Positions 19,701 through 28,292 of a stretch of DNA of 32,144 bases are shown here, one piece after another. The position numbers and the translations under genes were made by a program. The stretch's first letter is position 1. Each line of letters opens with the position of its first letter. The notes under the pieces are model-generated. The model made no database searches. It saw nothing but the letters and a program-made list of their open reading frames with translations, and was not told the DNA's origin. Location: positions 1 to 32,144 of IMG/VR virus record IMGVR_UViG_3300032282_000107; one strand, 5' to 3'. The DNA is from a virus.

Positions 19701-22142
19701 TTACCCGTTCAATAAACCATAGTTGACCATTTTGTAACCGCTTGGGTGCATCGAAACGGCTTGTGGCATGACTTTCTCGGCTTCATCGGCCATTACGCCT
19801 TGTTGACGCTCGCCAAAGATGTCATATTCATACAAACCGATGCCAAGTTTATGAGTGCCAATGCGTTCAATGTTTGACTTTAGTTTGCGGTCAGAGAACA
19901 TAATAGGAGCTGCTGCACCCGCAAGGCTAAACAATCCACTTGTTGCCGCATTAGCACCCGATTGCTGAATTCCATAGTTCTGCATATTAGCCGCACCTTG
20001 TGCTTGCGCACCCGCAAACACGGGGGCGGGGGCAATATTCGTTGGGTTGTAACCTTGAAACTGAGGCATTTGCAATTGTGAGCCACTCATCAAGCCCGTG
20101 ATTTCATTTAAAGGTTGATTACGCAATTGCAATTTTGCTTGTAAATCTTGCAAAGCCGCATTGTTACTAAACTGCGCACTACCAAGATTTTGGTTGTATT
20201 GCTGAAGCACTGCGGCATTAGCCAATTGTTGTTGTTGTGCGGCAATGGCTTGGTTTTGAGCAAGTGCTTGGTTCTGCGCTGATTGCGTCCCCATACCTTG
20301 TTGGTAGTTTTGAGCCGCAGCCGCATTTGCAAGTTGTTGGCTTGTTACGTTCTGACCAAAGTTTTGTGAAATTGCTTGGTTTTGAGCTTGTTGCGTAGCC
20401 AACGCATTGTTGAAATTCTGCTGCGTTGCCTGATTTCCAAGTTGCTGATTGGTCACATTCTGACCAAAGTTTTGCGCGGCCGCTTGATTTGCAGCGGCTT
20501 GAGAACCCATGCCTTGATTATAATTTTGCGCAATAGCTTGATTCTGTGCTTGCTGATTTTGCAAGTTTGCACCAAATCCCGACAATTGGGCTTGATTGGC
20601 AAATTGCGCATTAGCTTGCGCTTGTGCGTATTGTTGGGCTTGTGCTTGGTTAGCAGCGGCTTGTTGTTGCAGTGCCGCATTTTGATTTTGTTGCACTGCC
20701 GCATTTGCCGCATTAGATGCTGCCATGCCTTGACCAAAGTTTTGTGATACGGCCGCATTTCCTGCATTTTGAGCCGTAATTCCTTGACCAAAGTTTTGAG
20801 CAACGGATTGGTTTGCCAATTGTTGCGCACTCAAACCTTGGCCGTAATTCTGAGCAATTGCTTGATTTTGCGCTTGTTGGTTTTGCAAATTAACACCAAA
20901 ACTTGCCAATTGAGCTTGATTACCAAATTGACCCGATTGAAGTTGTTGGTTAAAGCCTTGACCTTGAGCCGCATTTTGGGCTTGTTGAGCCGCCAAAGCA
21001 TTAGCAAAGTTTTGTTGTTGTCCAAGATTGCCAAATTGACCCGATGCCACGGCTTGATTGAAGCCTTGTTGATTTGCGGCAGTGTCCAAGCTAATGCCTT
21101 GCAAAGCCGCTTGGGTCAACAAATCATTTTGTTGTTGGGCTTGATCTCGCATTGCATTTGTATACGCCTCACCGCCCGCCACTAAGCCTTGGTTTGCCAA
21201 ACTTTGAGCAGTTAGTTTTTGTTGGCGTTCCAATTGAGGCGCAAGGCGAGACATGATTGCCGCTTGTCCCGTAGTACCCGCATTAACGGGCATTTGGGCA
21301 ACATTTCGCAAATCTAATTGATTGCTAGAAAGGTAATTATTGGCGTTCAAATTTTGATTGATTGGGCCAATATTGCCTAATGATTGTTGCAAATTGACGC
21401 CTTGAACACCGCCTTGTGCCAATCCATATTGAGACGGGTTGATGCCTCCCGCCAAACCATATTGATTTGCCGCAACATCGCCTTTGGCTAATCCATAAGC
21501 ATCCGCGCCAATCGAGGAAGCCGAGCCATAACTACCCAAATCGGGTGCGCCTTGGACAGTTCCATAACCGCTATAGCTTTGTTGCAAATTCGGGCCAGTT
21601 ACCCCGCCCATTGCTTGACCACCTTGAAAGTTGGCGGTAGCTTGTGGATTGGTCACAGAGCCGTATGCTTGACCGCTTTGCGCATTTCCTAGAGCCGTGC
21701 CGCCCGTAACATTACCAACGGCTTGAGTGCCTGTAAATCCACCCGTAGCCGATCCCATTGATGCTAAATCAGGCGCACCTTGAATTTTTCCAGAATCAGC
21801 AAGTGAGAAAATCCCCGCTGGCCCTGTATATTGAAACGGTGTGCCAATAATTTTTGATGCACTTGCAAGACCTTGCTCACCAAGGTTTGCCATTCCTTGT
21901 TGAACCCGTTGTTGTGCTTCCAACGTGCTTTGACCCGTTGGGGTCAAACTTTGGTTAATCGTTGGTTGACCCGTAACGGCATCAAACGTAACGGTTTGAT
22001 TACCCAAAGGGCCATTGACGTTAGGGTTGTTTAGATAACCTTGTTGGAGCGCAGTTTCCTTGTTTGCTACGCCTTGGGCGGTAGCGGCCGCAGCGTAATC
22101 GGGCGTTGCGGGCGCGGATGGTTGAGGGCATAAGAAAGCCAT
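19701..22142 (-). CDS. Q/N-rich virion protein with C-terminal S74 (intramolecular chaperone) domain, 813 residues
   Basis: The last 64 residues start SDRKLKSNIERIGTHKLGIG and include GVMADEAEKVMPQAV and SGYKMVNYG. This is the peptidase S74 type, a chaperone that trimerises tail proteins and then cuts itself off next to the conserved Ser. The middle (about 320-690) is very rich in Gln, Asn and Ala with repeated QNFGQG, QNYQQGMG and NLQNQQAQNQ units. The N-terminus holds Gly/Tyr-rich repeats such as QYGLAQGGVQG. It lies between the tail hub and the ejection proteins. The S74 part is shorter than in endosialidases but like those in many podoviruses. Expected role: a tail-associated or ejected protein matured by cleavage. 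Confidence 0.7.
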   Translation of the reverse strand: MAFLCPQPSAPATPDYAAAATAQGVANKETALQQGYLNNPNVNGPLGNQTVTFDAVTGQPTINQSLTPTGQSTLEAQQRVQQGMANLGEQGLASASKIIGTPFQYTGPAGIFSLADSGKIQGAPDLASMGSATGGFTGTQAVGNVTGGTALGNAQSGQAYGSVTNPQATANFQGGQAMGGVTGPNLQQSYSGYGTVQGAPDLGSYGSASSIGADAYGLAKGDVAANQYGLAGGINPSQYGLAQGGVQGVNLQQSLGNIGPINQNLNANNYLSSNQLDLRNVAQMPVNAGTTGQAAIMSRLAPQLERQQKLTAQSLANQGLVAGGEAYTNAMRDQAQQQNDLLTQAALQGISLDTAANQQGFNQAVASGQFGNLGQQQNFANALAAQQAQNAAQGQGFNQQLQSGQFGNQAQLASFGVNLQNQQAQNQAIAQNYGQGLSAQQLANQSVAQNFGQGITAQNAGNAAVSQNFGQGMAASNAANAAVQQNQNAALQQQAAANQAQAQQYAQAQANAQFANQAQLSGFGANLQNQQAQNQAIAQNYNQGMGSQAAANQAAAQNFGQNVTNQQLGNQATQQNFNNALATQQAQNQAISQNFGQNVTSQQLANAAAAQNYQQGMGTQSAQNQALAQNQAIAAQQQQLANAAVLQQYNQNLGSAQFSNNAALQDLQAKLQLRNQPLNEITGLMSGSQLQMPQFQGYNPTNIAPAPVFAGAQAQGAANMQNYGIQQSGANAATSGLFSLAGAAAPIMFSDRKLKSNIERIGTHKLGIGLYEYDIFGERQQGVMADEAEKVMPQAVSMHPSGYKMVNYGLLNG
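20073..21185. repeat. degenerate Q/N-coding repeat tract
   Basis: Many imperfect copies of a motif encoding QNFGQG/QNYQQG, ANQAAAQN and related blocks, reading on the minus strand as Gln-, Asn- and Ala-rich sequence. Units are of several lengths, so no single period holds throughout. Long frames on the plus strand here are by-products of this composition. Confidence 0.8.
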
Positions 22143-22144
22143 GT

Positions 22145-22582
22145 TTATTCCTTAAATTCGTATGTTTCGCCTGACGGCTCATAGTTTGCTCTTTGAAGCA
22201 ACACGCTCAAATCTTGATTTTTCTTGTGGCTAATCATGACTTGGCTAACACCATTGATTTTGAGCATTTGCCCCGCTAATTTGAGCAGTTTGCAAATTCC
22301 AAGACCGCCCCGATGCTCGGGCAATACATAGTAAAAAACGTCTAGCGCTTGCATTGCGCCATAAAAAGGCGACCTAAATACCATGAATCCCGCATGACCC
22401 GCCAAATCACCCGATTCGGTGCGCAATGTGAAGTATGCAAAATTGCCCGTTCTTTCTAGCTCAATCATGCCGCCTAAATCGCTTTTTAGGTTGGCATTTC
22501 CGTAAAGCTCTGTCCAATGTTTGCCAATAAGCACCACGGCCTCGGCTGAAACATCTGCAAATCTCTCCATCTTTGCGTTCAT
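22145..22582 (-). CDS. GNAT-family acetyltransferase
   Basis: A 145-residue GNAT protein. Motif A is LDVFYYVLPEHRGGLGICKL (80-99), with the RGGLG loop that binds acetyl-CoA, followed by a helix and VSQVMISHKKNQDLSVLLQR. The central strand-turn FAYFTLRTESGDLAGHAGF fits the fold. The frame opens at 22627, but the ATG at 22582 overlaps the stop of the tail-hub gene (ATGA). Enzymes like this occur in some phages between virion genes; the target (protein, small molecule or a virion component) is unknown. A link with Mom, also a GNAT-type fold, is only formal. Confidence 0.8.
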   Translation of the reverse strand: MNAKMERFADVSAEAVVLIGKHWTELYGNANLKSDLGGMIELERTGNFAYFTLRTESGDLAGHAGFMVFRSPFYGAMQALDVFYYVLPEHRGGLGICKLLKLAGQMLKINGVSQVMISHKKNQDLSVLLQRANYEPSGETYEFKE

Positions 22583-24123
22583 ATGCCGGCCCATCCTTGT
22601 TGGAACACCACATCGGTTGAAGCCCACTCAATTTGCAAGCCTTGTGAGGCCGATTTTAGTTGAATACCCGCACAATATCCAATACCCGTGACGCCTTGCC
22701 AGTTGTTTGTGATGATGGTATTTCCAGCCCACAATCCCGTGTCCCAATATGATGTATCCCAAAATCCATAGGTCGTTGGGCTAAAGTTCAAACTTCCCGT
22801 TGTGTCCGATAAATCAAAGTCAACATTCATTCCCACCACAATGGCGGGAGAGCCATCCGTAAAGATTGATGGTCTTGCCCTTGTAAAGTATTTCTTTACA
22901 CCACGGCTTTCATAATAGTTAAACGCTTGCAAAGCAACCGCATTGATGTCGTTTACATCATCGGTGTAGCCATCCCAAGCCAAACCAACATATCCATTAC
23001 CACCAAAATAGGGATTATCGTCAAATGTCTCCCAACAATTTGCCGCCCATCCCGTAAACCTTGTCCATGACTTTGTAATGGTGTTCATCACAAATTGCTC
23101 TTGTGAGCCAACACTAACGGGGACGTTGATCCACAAAGCATTGTTTTTGGCGTGATAAAGCAAAGCCCAACCAAATGAGTTTTGGTAAGCCGTTGTCACC
23201 TCGGTAATAGCGCCTTGAATCTTGTCGGATAAGTTAACCCTTGGGTCAAGTCGGCTTGATTGCAAAGCCGAGGCCAATGGCAACAAACCATCCAAACTCA
23301 AAATTAGTAAGTCGCCACTATACTTATACAAACAACGCTTAGAAACGGGCGCTCCGAGCTTCCAAACGCCCGCTAAAGCCCAAGTGCTTGCGGATGAGGG
23401 GTCTGTGCCTCGGTAAACAATAATCTCGCCCTGAGACGTCACAAACACAAGGTTGTCGTCTACGCCATAACCCGCATCAATTGTCCAAGCACTAAGCGAA
23501 ACAATATAACCGCCCATTCGGGCAATGGAACTCAAGTCTAAAACCTCGGCCGCACCGCCCACCGAGTTAGTTGGCAAATACCATGCTTTTAGACTTTCTT
23601 CCTCAACAAACCACACACGGTTTTTAAACAATGTGACGTTGTTGAGTTTGTTTGTCGTTACACCCGTGATTGCAATCGGTGAGCTTGAGCCGTTAATGCT
23701 TGACCAAGTTGTGCCGTTGTAAAGCAATGGGTCATCCGCGCCATTGCAAGCGTAGAGGAAACTCCCGCCCGCAGTGGTGACGTTGATATGCTCGAAACGG
23801 CTATTGATTAAGCCCGTTTTTTCGGCAGCGCCAACCGCGCCTTGGGTTGTGCAGTTGTAGATTGAGCCATTGGCAATCCCAAATAATTTGCTTACAGAAC
23901 CCGTCTCATACGCCATTAGCGTTTCAACTTGCCCCGAAATCCCCGTTGACCACTTGGTATATCCACCGCGCAAATTCACACTTGACACCGTTGGAAAAAA
24001 GTTGGTCATCGTCACCGCATCGGTTGGTGACATATTTGCCAACGAATCACGGACATTCCAACCCCCAACGGGCGCGGGAATACTCGCTACGTTAGCGGCA
24101 GTCCTTTGGGCAATTTTTGGCAT
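22579..24123 (-). CDS. P22 gp10-like tail hub / DNA stabilisation protein, 514 residues
   Basis: A beta-rich protein with repeated WxTG and YxGT blades: PVGGWNVRDSLANMSPTDAV at the N-terminus, then LFKNRVWFVEEESLKAWYLP, SAWTIDAGYGVDDNLVFVTS, and ARPSIFTDGSPAIVVGMNVD. It matches the P22 gp10-type packaged-DNA stabilisation proteins, which close the portal after packaging and form the tail hub. The N-terminal motif and the five or more blade-like repeats are the main support. Its ATG overlaps the adaptor stop (TAATG). Confidence 0.85.
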   Translation of the reverse strand: MPKIAQRTAANVASIPAPVGGWNVRDSLANMSPTDAVTMTNFFPTVSSVNLRGGYTKWSTGISGQVETLMAYETGSVSKLFGIANGSIYNCTTQGAVGAAEKTGLINSRFEHINVTTAGGSFLYACNGADDPLLYNGTTWSSINGSSSPIAITGVTTNKLNNVTLFKNRVWFVEEESLKAWYLPTNSVGGAAEVLDLSSIARMGGYIVSLSAWTIDAGYGVDDNLVFVTSQGEIIVYRGTDPSSASTWALAGVWKLGAPVSKRCLYKYSGDLLILSLDGLLPLASALQSSRLDPRVNLSDKIQGAITEVTTAYQNSFGWALLYHAKNNALWINVPVSVGSQEQFVMNTITKSWTRFTGWAANCWETFDDNPYFGGNGYVGLAWDGYTDDVNDINAVALQAFNYYESRGVKKYFTRARPSIFTDGSPAIVVGMNVDFDLSDTTGSLNFSPTTYGFWDTSYWDTGLWAGNTIITNNWQGVTGIGYCAGIQLKSASQGLQIEWASTDVVFQQGWAGI

Positions 24124-25034
24124 TACGGTGAAGCCCCATATCCGCTATCAGGGATATTGTCGTATCCCACCAAAATTGTTCCTGGCCTTGGTGCAAACGA
24201 CAAATTAGCCGCAGACATATCCAAAGCAATTGCCGCTTCCATTTCTTCCAAATAGTTGCGGTACATGGCCGTTGTGTCAAAACCTTTAGCCTCAAAGTAT
24301 TTGAGCTTGGTTGACAGAACCATTAAACGGTCAGGATATATGCAAGTATCAGAGTCGGCAGTAAACGATGTCTTGGGAATATCCGTAGAGCTATTTGCCC
24401 AAGAGTTTGAACGGTATTCGTAACCCAAGAACTCAGCGTTGGAAAAGCCAGGCCAAATTTGGAAATACTTGCTAAACAAACGCCACCGAATCCTCGGGCC
24501 TGTTGCAATGTAGCCAGAAAGCAACCACTCCCATTGTTGGGCATCTTCAGGGCCGAGCATCTCCCAATGCTTGTCCTTATCCCACATTGTCCTTGGGATG
24601 ATCGCCTCATAGTCGCTTGGAAACGCATACTTCATCTTTTGGAAGTACACGGTTGCACCCGTTTGTGCGGTAGTTGTTCGTCTATTGATGGTGACGGATG
24701 TTCCCGAATCCACCGTTTCAATAAAGGTGTTTTGGTCGATACCCGTACCAACCACCATGTAAGTGCTATCTAGACCCGTTGTAGATGGAATTCCCGTAAT
24801 GGATGTTCCATCATCGCTCCATGTGCCCGTAGTGGTTAAATATTCGGTGTAGAACTGCTTTTGCTTTGTAAGCGTTCGCCAAGGATGTTTGCGCAAGAAT
24901 TCGTATCCACTTGCGTTCATTAACGCAAGAATTTGAATAACGTCTTGATTAGTATTTCCAGCAACACTTGTCGGTGTTGTCACGCCTAATTCATTGGTAA
25001 CTTGCTGCACTAACTGGAGCATAGTGCTAGACAT
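24123..25034 (-). CDS. head-to-tail adaptor protein, 303 residues
   Basis: Begins MSSTMLQLVQQVTNELGVTT, then LMNASGYEFLRKHPWRTLTK, a middle beta-rich part TTTGTWSDDG...VTINRRTTT, and LGYEYRSNSW, TDIPKTSFTADSDTCIYPDR and ALDMSAANLSFAPRPGT. This is the tail-adaptor type (P22 gp4 / T7 gp11 position) with helices at both ends around an inserted beta-rich domain. It should attach under the portal and receive the tail hub. AGGTGTAAATT precedes the ATG. Confidence 0.8.
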   Translation of the reverse strand: MSSTMLQLVQQVTNELGVTTPTSVAGNTNQDVIQILALMNASGYEFLRKHPWRTLTKQKQFYTEYLTTTGTWSDDGTSITGIPSTTGLDSTYMVVGTGIDQNTFIETVDSGTSVTINRRTTTAQTGATVYFQKMKYAFPSDYEAIIPRTMWDKDKHWEMLGPEDAQQWEWLLSGYIATGPRIRWRLFSKYFQIWPGFSNAEFLGYEYRSNSWANSSTDIPKTSFTADSDTCIYPDRLMVLSTKLKYFEAKGFDTTAMYRNYLEEMEAAIALDMSAANLSFAPRPGTILVGYDNIPDSGYGASP

Positions 25035-25037
25035 AAT

Positions 25038-25568
25038 TTACACCTCTTTTTTAGGGCGGCCTCTTGTTTTTTCGGACAACAAGGCTTTCATTTGCTCTTG
25101 TAATTCTTTCAATTCAGAACGGGTTTGCTCTAATTCAAATGAACTCTCACTTTGATTGCGTCTAAGGAGATATGCTCTTGCTTTCTCGCGCAATCCGACA
25201 GCGCCCATGCCTACGCGCTGCAATTGAGCATCACTTGCCGTAGCAACTTGCTCAACAGTTTGAAACTTTAGAATTTGCAGTTCAGCCATTTGACTGTCTG
25301 TAAATTCTTCAGGGCGGTCTAGATGCCAATTTTGCAAAGTTGTGCCAATGATCGGCCCACCTTCTGAGTTTTGCATTTGATAGTGCAACCATTGACGGGG
25401 AAAGCGCTCTTTATGGTCATCACGAACGGGTTGTTCGATGATGTTGTACTTATCGCCTGGAACCATAATTCGCACAAACGGAATGTCTTTATAGGGTGCT
25501 TTGTCAAATGTGTAAAACTCAACGTGCAGATGTGTATCTGCGTTTGCAATATCGGAATCTAGTGCCAT
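25038..25568 (-). CDS. conserved structural-region protein with coiled coil and basic tail, 176 residues
   Basis: Starts MALDSDIANADTHLHVEFYT, with KDIPFVRIMVPGDKYNIIEQ and RQWLHYQMQNSEGGPIIGTT, a helix-rich middle, a coiled coil SSFELEQTRSELKELQEQMK, and ends KTRGRPKKEV. The RGRPKK tail resembles an AT-hook and could bind DNA. I recognise the family only as a protein between capsid and adaptor genes in podoviruses. ACAGGATAAAAA precedes the ATG. Confidence 0.65.
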   Translation of the reverse strand: MALDSDIANADTHLHVEFYTFDKAPYKDIPFVRIMVPGDKYNIIEQPVRDDHKERFPRQWLHYQMQNSEGGPIIGTTLQNWHLDRPEEFTDSQMAELQILKFQTVEQVATASDAQLQRVGMGAVGLREKARAYLLRRNQSESSFELEQTRSELKELQEQMKALLSEKTRGRPKKEV

Positions 25569-25585
25569 TTTTTATCCTGTGGGGA

Positions 25586-25948
25586 TTAAGCTGAAGTGAC
25601 GGATGCCCAAGTTGTTGCGCTTGGTGCAAAAAGAATCATGCTCTTTGCAGTTGCCAATGTAACAGATGTCGCTGCTGCATTGATTGTTGAACTTGTATTG
25701 TAAGGGTAAACAGTAATCGTTTGACCTGAATCATTACGAATACCAACCATTGCGCCCGCTTCTGTAGGAGGCAATTTAACGCCCGTAGAAGCAGATGAAG
25801 TTGTGATTGTGTTAAATACCGCAGACAATAGTTTTGCATCAGCGGCAGTTGAACCCGTTGCAACAATGCCCACCGCACCATCGCCAGCGATAGAGAGTGT
25901 AGACAAAGGCGAGTTACCCGCGCCAAGAATTCTTGATGGAATAGCCAT
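25586..25948 (-). CDS. small structural protein, probable capsid decoration, 120 residues
   Basis: Beta-rich, Thr/Ser/Ala-rich: MAIPSRILGAGNSPLSTLSI, VGIRNDSGQTITVYPYNTSS and SMILFAPSATTWASVT. Such proteins next to the capsid gene are usually decoration or head-fibre proteins. It begins after a transcription terminator (25964-25990), so it may be expressed less than the capsid gene. AAGGAACTAAT precedes the ATG. Confidence 0.55.
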   Translation of the reverse strand: MAIPSRILGAGNSPLSTLSIAGDGAVGIVATGSTAADAKLLSAVFNTITTSSASTGVKLPPTEAGAMVGIRNDSGQTITVYPYNTSSTINAAATSVTLATAKSMILFAPSATTWASVTSA

Positions 25949-25963
25949 ATTAGTTCCTTAATT

Positions 25964-25990
25964 AAAAAGAGGCGGTTTTTATGCCGCCCC
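25964..25990 (-). terminator. terminator after the capsid genes
   Basis: On the minus strand GGGGCGG (25990 to 25984) pairs with CCGCCTC (25975 to 25969) over an 8-base A-rich loop, followed by five T (25968-25964). A T-rich stretch on the other side (25991-26000) could make it work in both directions. It separates the capsid pair from the downstream tail genes. Confidence 0.75.
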
Positions 25991-25998
25991 TTTTATTT

Positions 25999-26295
25999 TT
26001 ACACAGATGCTTTAGAGAACCATGCAACGTCACCAGATGCTAGGGCAACTGCGGGAGATGTATAAGAACCTCCAGAAGCTGTCACCAAGAATGTGGTTGC
26101 GTTAACGGTGCAAGCGGTTGTTGAGGCGGTAATTGTTGCATTGGCTTGACCCAACACATAAATTTTGCCATCAGAACCGAATACTTCAGCACCCAAAGGG
26201 CCAAATGTAGGAACAGCCGTTCCTGCGCTGTTTGTGTTGGTGTTAACAATGTTATTAAAGTCAATACCAATGAGGGGGGTGATTGTATATGCCAT
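25999..26295 (-). CDS. small capsid-associated protein, 98 residues
   Basis: A beta-rich protein immediately after the major capsid gene: MAYTITPLIGIDFNNIVNTN, PLGAEVFGSDGKIYVLGQAN and SPAVALASGDVAWFSKAS. Its size, place and composition fit a head decoration protein. AAAGGAG lies 9 bases before the ATG. No family name is secure. Confidence 0.6.
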   Translation of the reverse strand: MAYTITPLIGIDFNNIVNTNTNSAGTAVPTFGPLGAEVFGSDGKIYVLGQANATITASTTACTVNATTFLVTASGGSYTSPAVALASGDVAWFSKASV

Positions 26296-26309
26296 GATTA
26301 CATACTCCT

Positions 26310-27311
26310 TTAAGCGATCAAGACGCCACAGAACTGTGGGCCTGAGCTAGTCAAATTACCCGCCCAACCAATCAACTTCACGATTGCGTCTTGGTTGACG
26401 GCTTGACGCTCACCACCAATAGGCACAAAGTTGCGGTCAACGTGAGGACGGAACATCAAATATTTGGTGTTCAAGAACCACATATGGTTTGCAGTAGCGT
26501 TTGAACCGATACCACCATCAAGCACAACATCGGATGCCATGCCAGCGCCATAGTATTTCAAGGAAGCGAAACCCGCGCCTTGAGTGGAATTGCCACCATC
26601 GGTAACACGTTGGATTGATTGCATTGACTGCAAATACAAACGGTAGTAATTACTGTCGGCAACGATCAAGTCAGGCTTGTCTGTACCACGAATCAACTGA
26701 ACGGCCAAAGAATCCATATAAGATTGGATGTTTGAGGCTGAAACAGCAGAGCCGCCATCGGTCACGCCAGAATACTTTTGTGAGCGCCAAAAGCTATAGT
26801 TAGCACGGTTGATGCCGCCATAAGTACCTGTTGAGGGTGCGTCAGGAACTGCTGCGCCCAAGCCAGTGATGTTTTTACCGCTATTGCCTGTGCCATCTGT
26901 GTAGATGTCAGCGCCAATGCGGTTAGCCAATTGAGCTTCGGCAACCATCATGCGGCCATCAAGCAAGTCAATAATAGCTTCTTTGCCCGAGTTCTGGATC
27001 ATTTCCAAGCCAGAGATGGACACAGCAGCGGCATATTGAGTAATGCTAAATTGAGCAGAACTGATAGGGCTGTTTTGTGACACGTTCAACACTTCGTAAC
27101 CAGAATAAGAATTCGTGTTATTTGTGGTGCTGTCGTTGTACATAATCTCTTGCAAGATCACATTACCGCCCGAAAATGTCTTCACATTTCCACGGTCTTT
27201 GAGTCTACGCAAAAGGGCGTTGTTGTTTGTGACGTTATCAGCTAACTCACCAGTACGGCTTTGAATGTTGGTCGCAATGATGTCGCTGATACTGGAATTG
27301 GCAAATGCCAT
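26310..27311 (-). CDS. major capsid protein, 333 residues
   Basis: A 333-residue protein of the size and place of the major capsid protein, directly after the scaffold. Key stretches are MAFANSSISDIIATNIQSRT, NVILQEIMYNDSTTNN, FSITQYAAAVSISGLEMIQN, EAIIDLLDGRMMVAEAQLAN and VNQDAIVKLIGWAGNLTSSG at the C-terminus. This is a common podovirus capsid type with an HK97-like order. ATAGGAG precedes the ATG with good spacing. It assembles on the scaffold and portal. Confidence 0.85.
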   Translation of the reverse strand: MAFANSSISDIIATNIQSRTGELADNVTNNNALLRRLKDRGNVKTFSGGNVILQEIMYNDSTTNNTNSYSGYEVLNVSQNSPISSAQFSITQYAAAVSISGLEMIQNSGKEAIIDLLDGRMMVAEAQLANRIGADIYTDGTGNSGKNITGLGAAVPDAPSTGTYGGINRANYSFWRSQKYSGVTDGGSAVSASNIQSYMDSLAVQLIRGTDKPDLIVADSNYYRLYLQSMQSIQRVTDGGNSTQGAGFASLKYYGAGMASDVVLDGGIGSNATANHMWFLNTKYLMFRPHVDRNFVPIGGERQAVNQDAIVKLIGWAGNLTSSGPQFCGVLIA

Positions 27312-27330
27312 AATAATTCTCCTATATCAA

Positions 27331-28290
27331 TTAAAGTCGTGCAGCTATTTGGTCAAATTGCTCTGCCAATAAACTGCGCCTATCTTGAGCATTGTTCTTG
27401 GTAGCCATTCCTGGTGTGGAACTCTTTACCGAAACCGCATTAGCCCTTGCAGATTTCGCTGCTCGGTCTGCCGCTACTCGTTTTGCGTTTTCCAATTCGG
27501 CCTGTTTGCTGACTTGTACGCTGTCAAATAACTCAGGGTCGAGGCGCACCGCTTTTTCATATGCGTCCTCTAACGTATGCGCCACGCCACTCTGTAGGAG
27601 TTGGATCATGGTCGGACGTGCTTCTTCAAAATGTTCGGCTTTAGAGCTAAATTTTTCAATTTCGCCTAGAAGCTGCTGATTTTGAGCTTGCTCTTGTTGC
27701 TGTTTCCAGCCTATCACCTCGCCACGAACATTATTTAGCTCGTTCTGAAGTGCATAAATCGTTGGGTCAACCCCTTGTGGGAAATTGACTTCATTTAAGT
27801 TTACTCCATATTGTTGCGCTAATCTACTAAATAATTGCAATTTCTCTTGCCCATTAGTAGTTCGCAACATATGGTCGGCCTCTAACAAGGCTTTGACCGC
27901 TTTGGGAGTATCTAAACCCATCCCTTGAATGGTTTGCAAATAAGGATTAACAACCTCGTTAATCTGATCCGCAAACTGCGCCTTAGAGATTAAAGGCTCA
28001 ACGCCCTTGCGCATTTGTTCTTCACGTTGCCAAGCATACTCCTGCATCCTTGGGTCGGCCGTTTGCCAAACTTCGTGATAATCCTTCTTCCAACTTGCGG
28101 GCGCACGCTTCCAAACGGGTTCTTCTGCGGGTTCTTCTAAGGGTTTATCATTAGTAGATGCAAACTTGCCCCCATCATCACGTTGGTACTTGGCGGGTTC
28201 TGCTTGCGCTACCTCATCAAATTGTTGTGAAAGCAATTCACGCCTGTTGTCGGGCGCTTCCGTTGGGACAATGGGTTCTGTAGTATCCAA
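27331..28290 (-). CDS. scaffolding protein, 319 residues, TTG start
   Basis: An acidic, helical, Gln/Glu-rich protein located just before the capsid gene, as scaffolds are. The N-terminus is disordered and acidic (EPIVPTEAPDN), the middle contains WKRAPASWKKDYHEVWQTAD, and the C-terminal third is a long charged helix. The start is TTG (28290), with AGGAG 6 bases upstream and no in-frame ATG nearby. The motif RRELLSQQFDEVA (16-28) recurs as RRSLLAEQFDQIA (304-316) at the other end, a duplicated short helix. The scaffold should leave the head on maturation. Confidence 0.85.
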   Translation of the reverse strand: MDTTEPIVPTEAPDNRRELLSQQFDEVAQAEPAKYQRDDGGKFASTNDKPLEEPAEEPVWKRAPASWKKDYHEVWQTADPRMQEYAWQREEQMRKGVEPLISKAQFADQINEVVNPYLQTIQGMGLDTPKAVKALLEADHMLRTTNGQEKLQLFSRLAQQYGVNLNEVNFPQGVDPTIYALQNELNNVRGEVIGWKQQQEQAQNQQLLGEIEKFSSKAEHFEEARPTMIQLLQSGVAHTLEDAYEKAVRLDPELFDSVQVSKQAELENAKRVAADRAAKSARANAVSVKSSTPGMATKNNAQDRRSLLAEQFDQIAARL

Positions 28291-28292
28291 AG

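Noticed and set aside
19121-19726. 201-residue plus-strand frame
   Set aside because: It is antisense to the well-formed 537-residue virion gene, has biased Leu/Arg/Cys composition and no operon context.
20376-21185. Long plus-strand frames rich in Leu, Arg and Ile (20376-20747, 20769-21185)
   Set aside because: They are antisense to the Q/N-rich repeat tract, where Gln and Asn codons read as Leu and Ile/Val codons.
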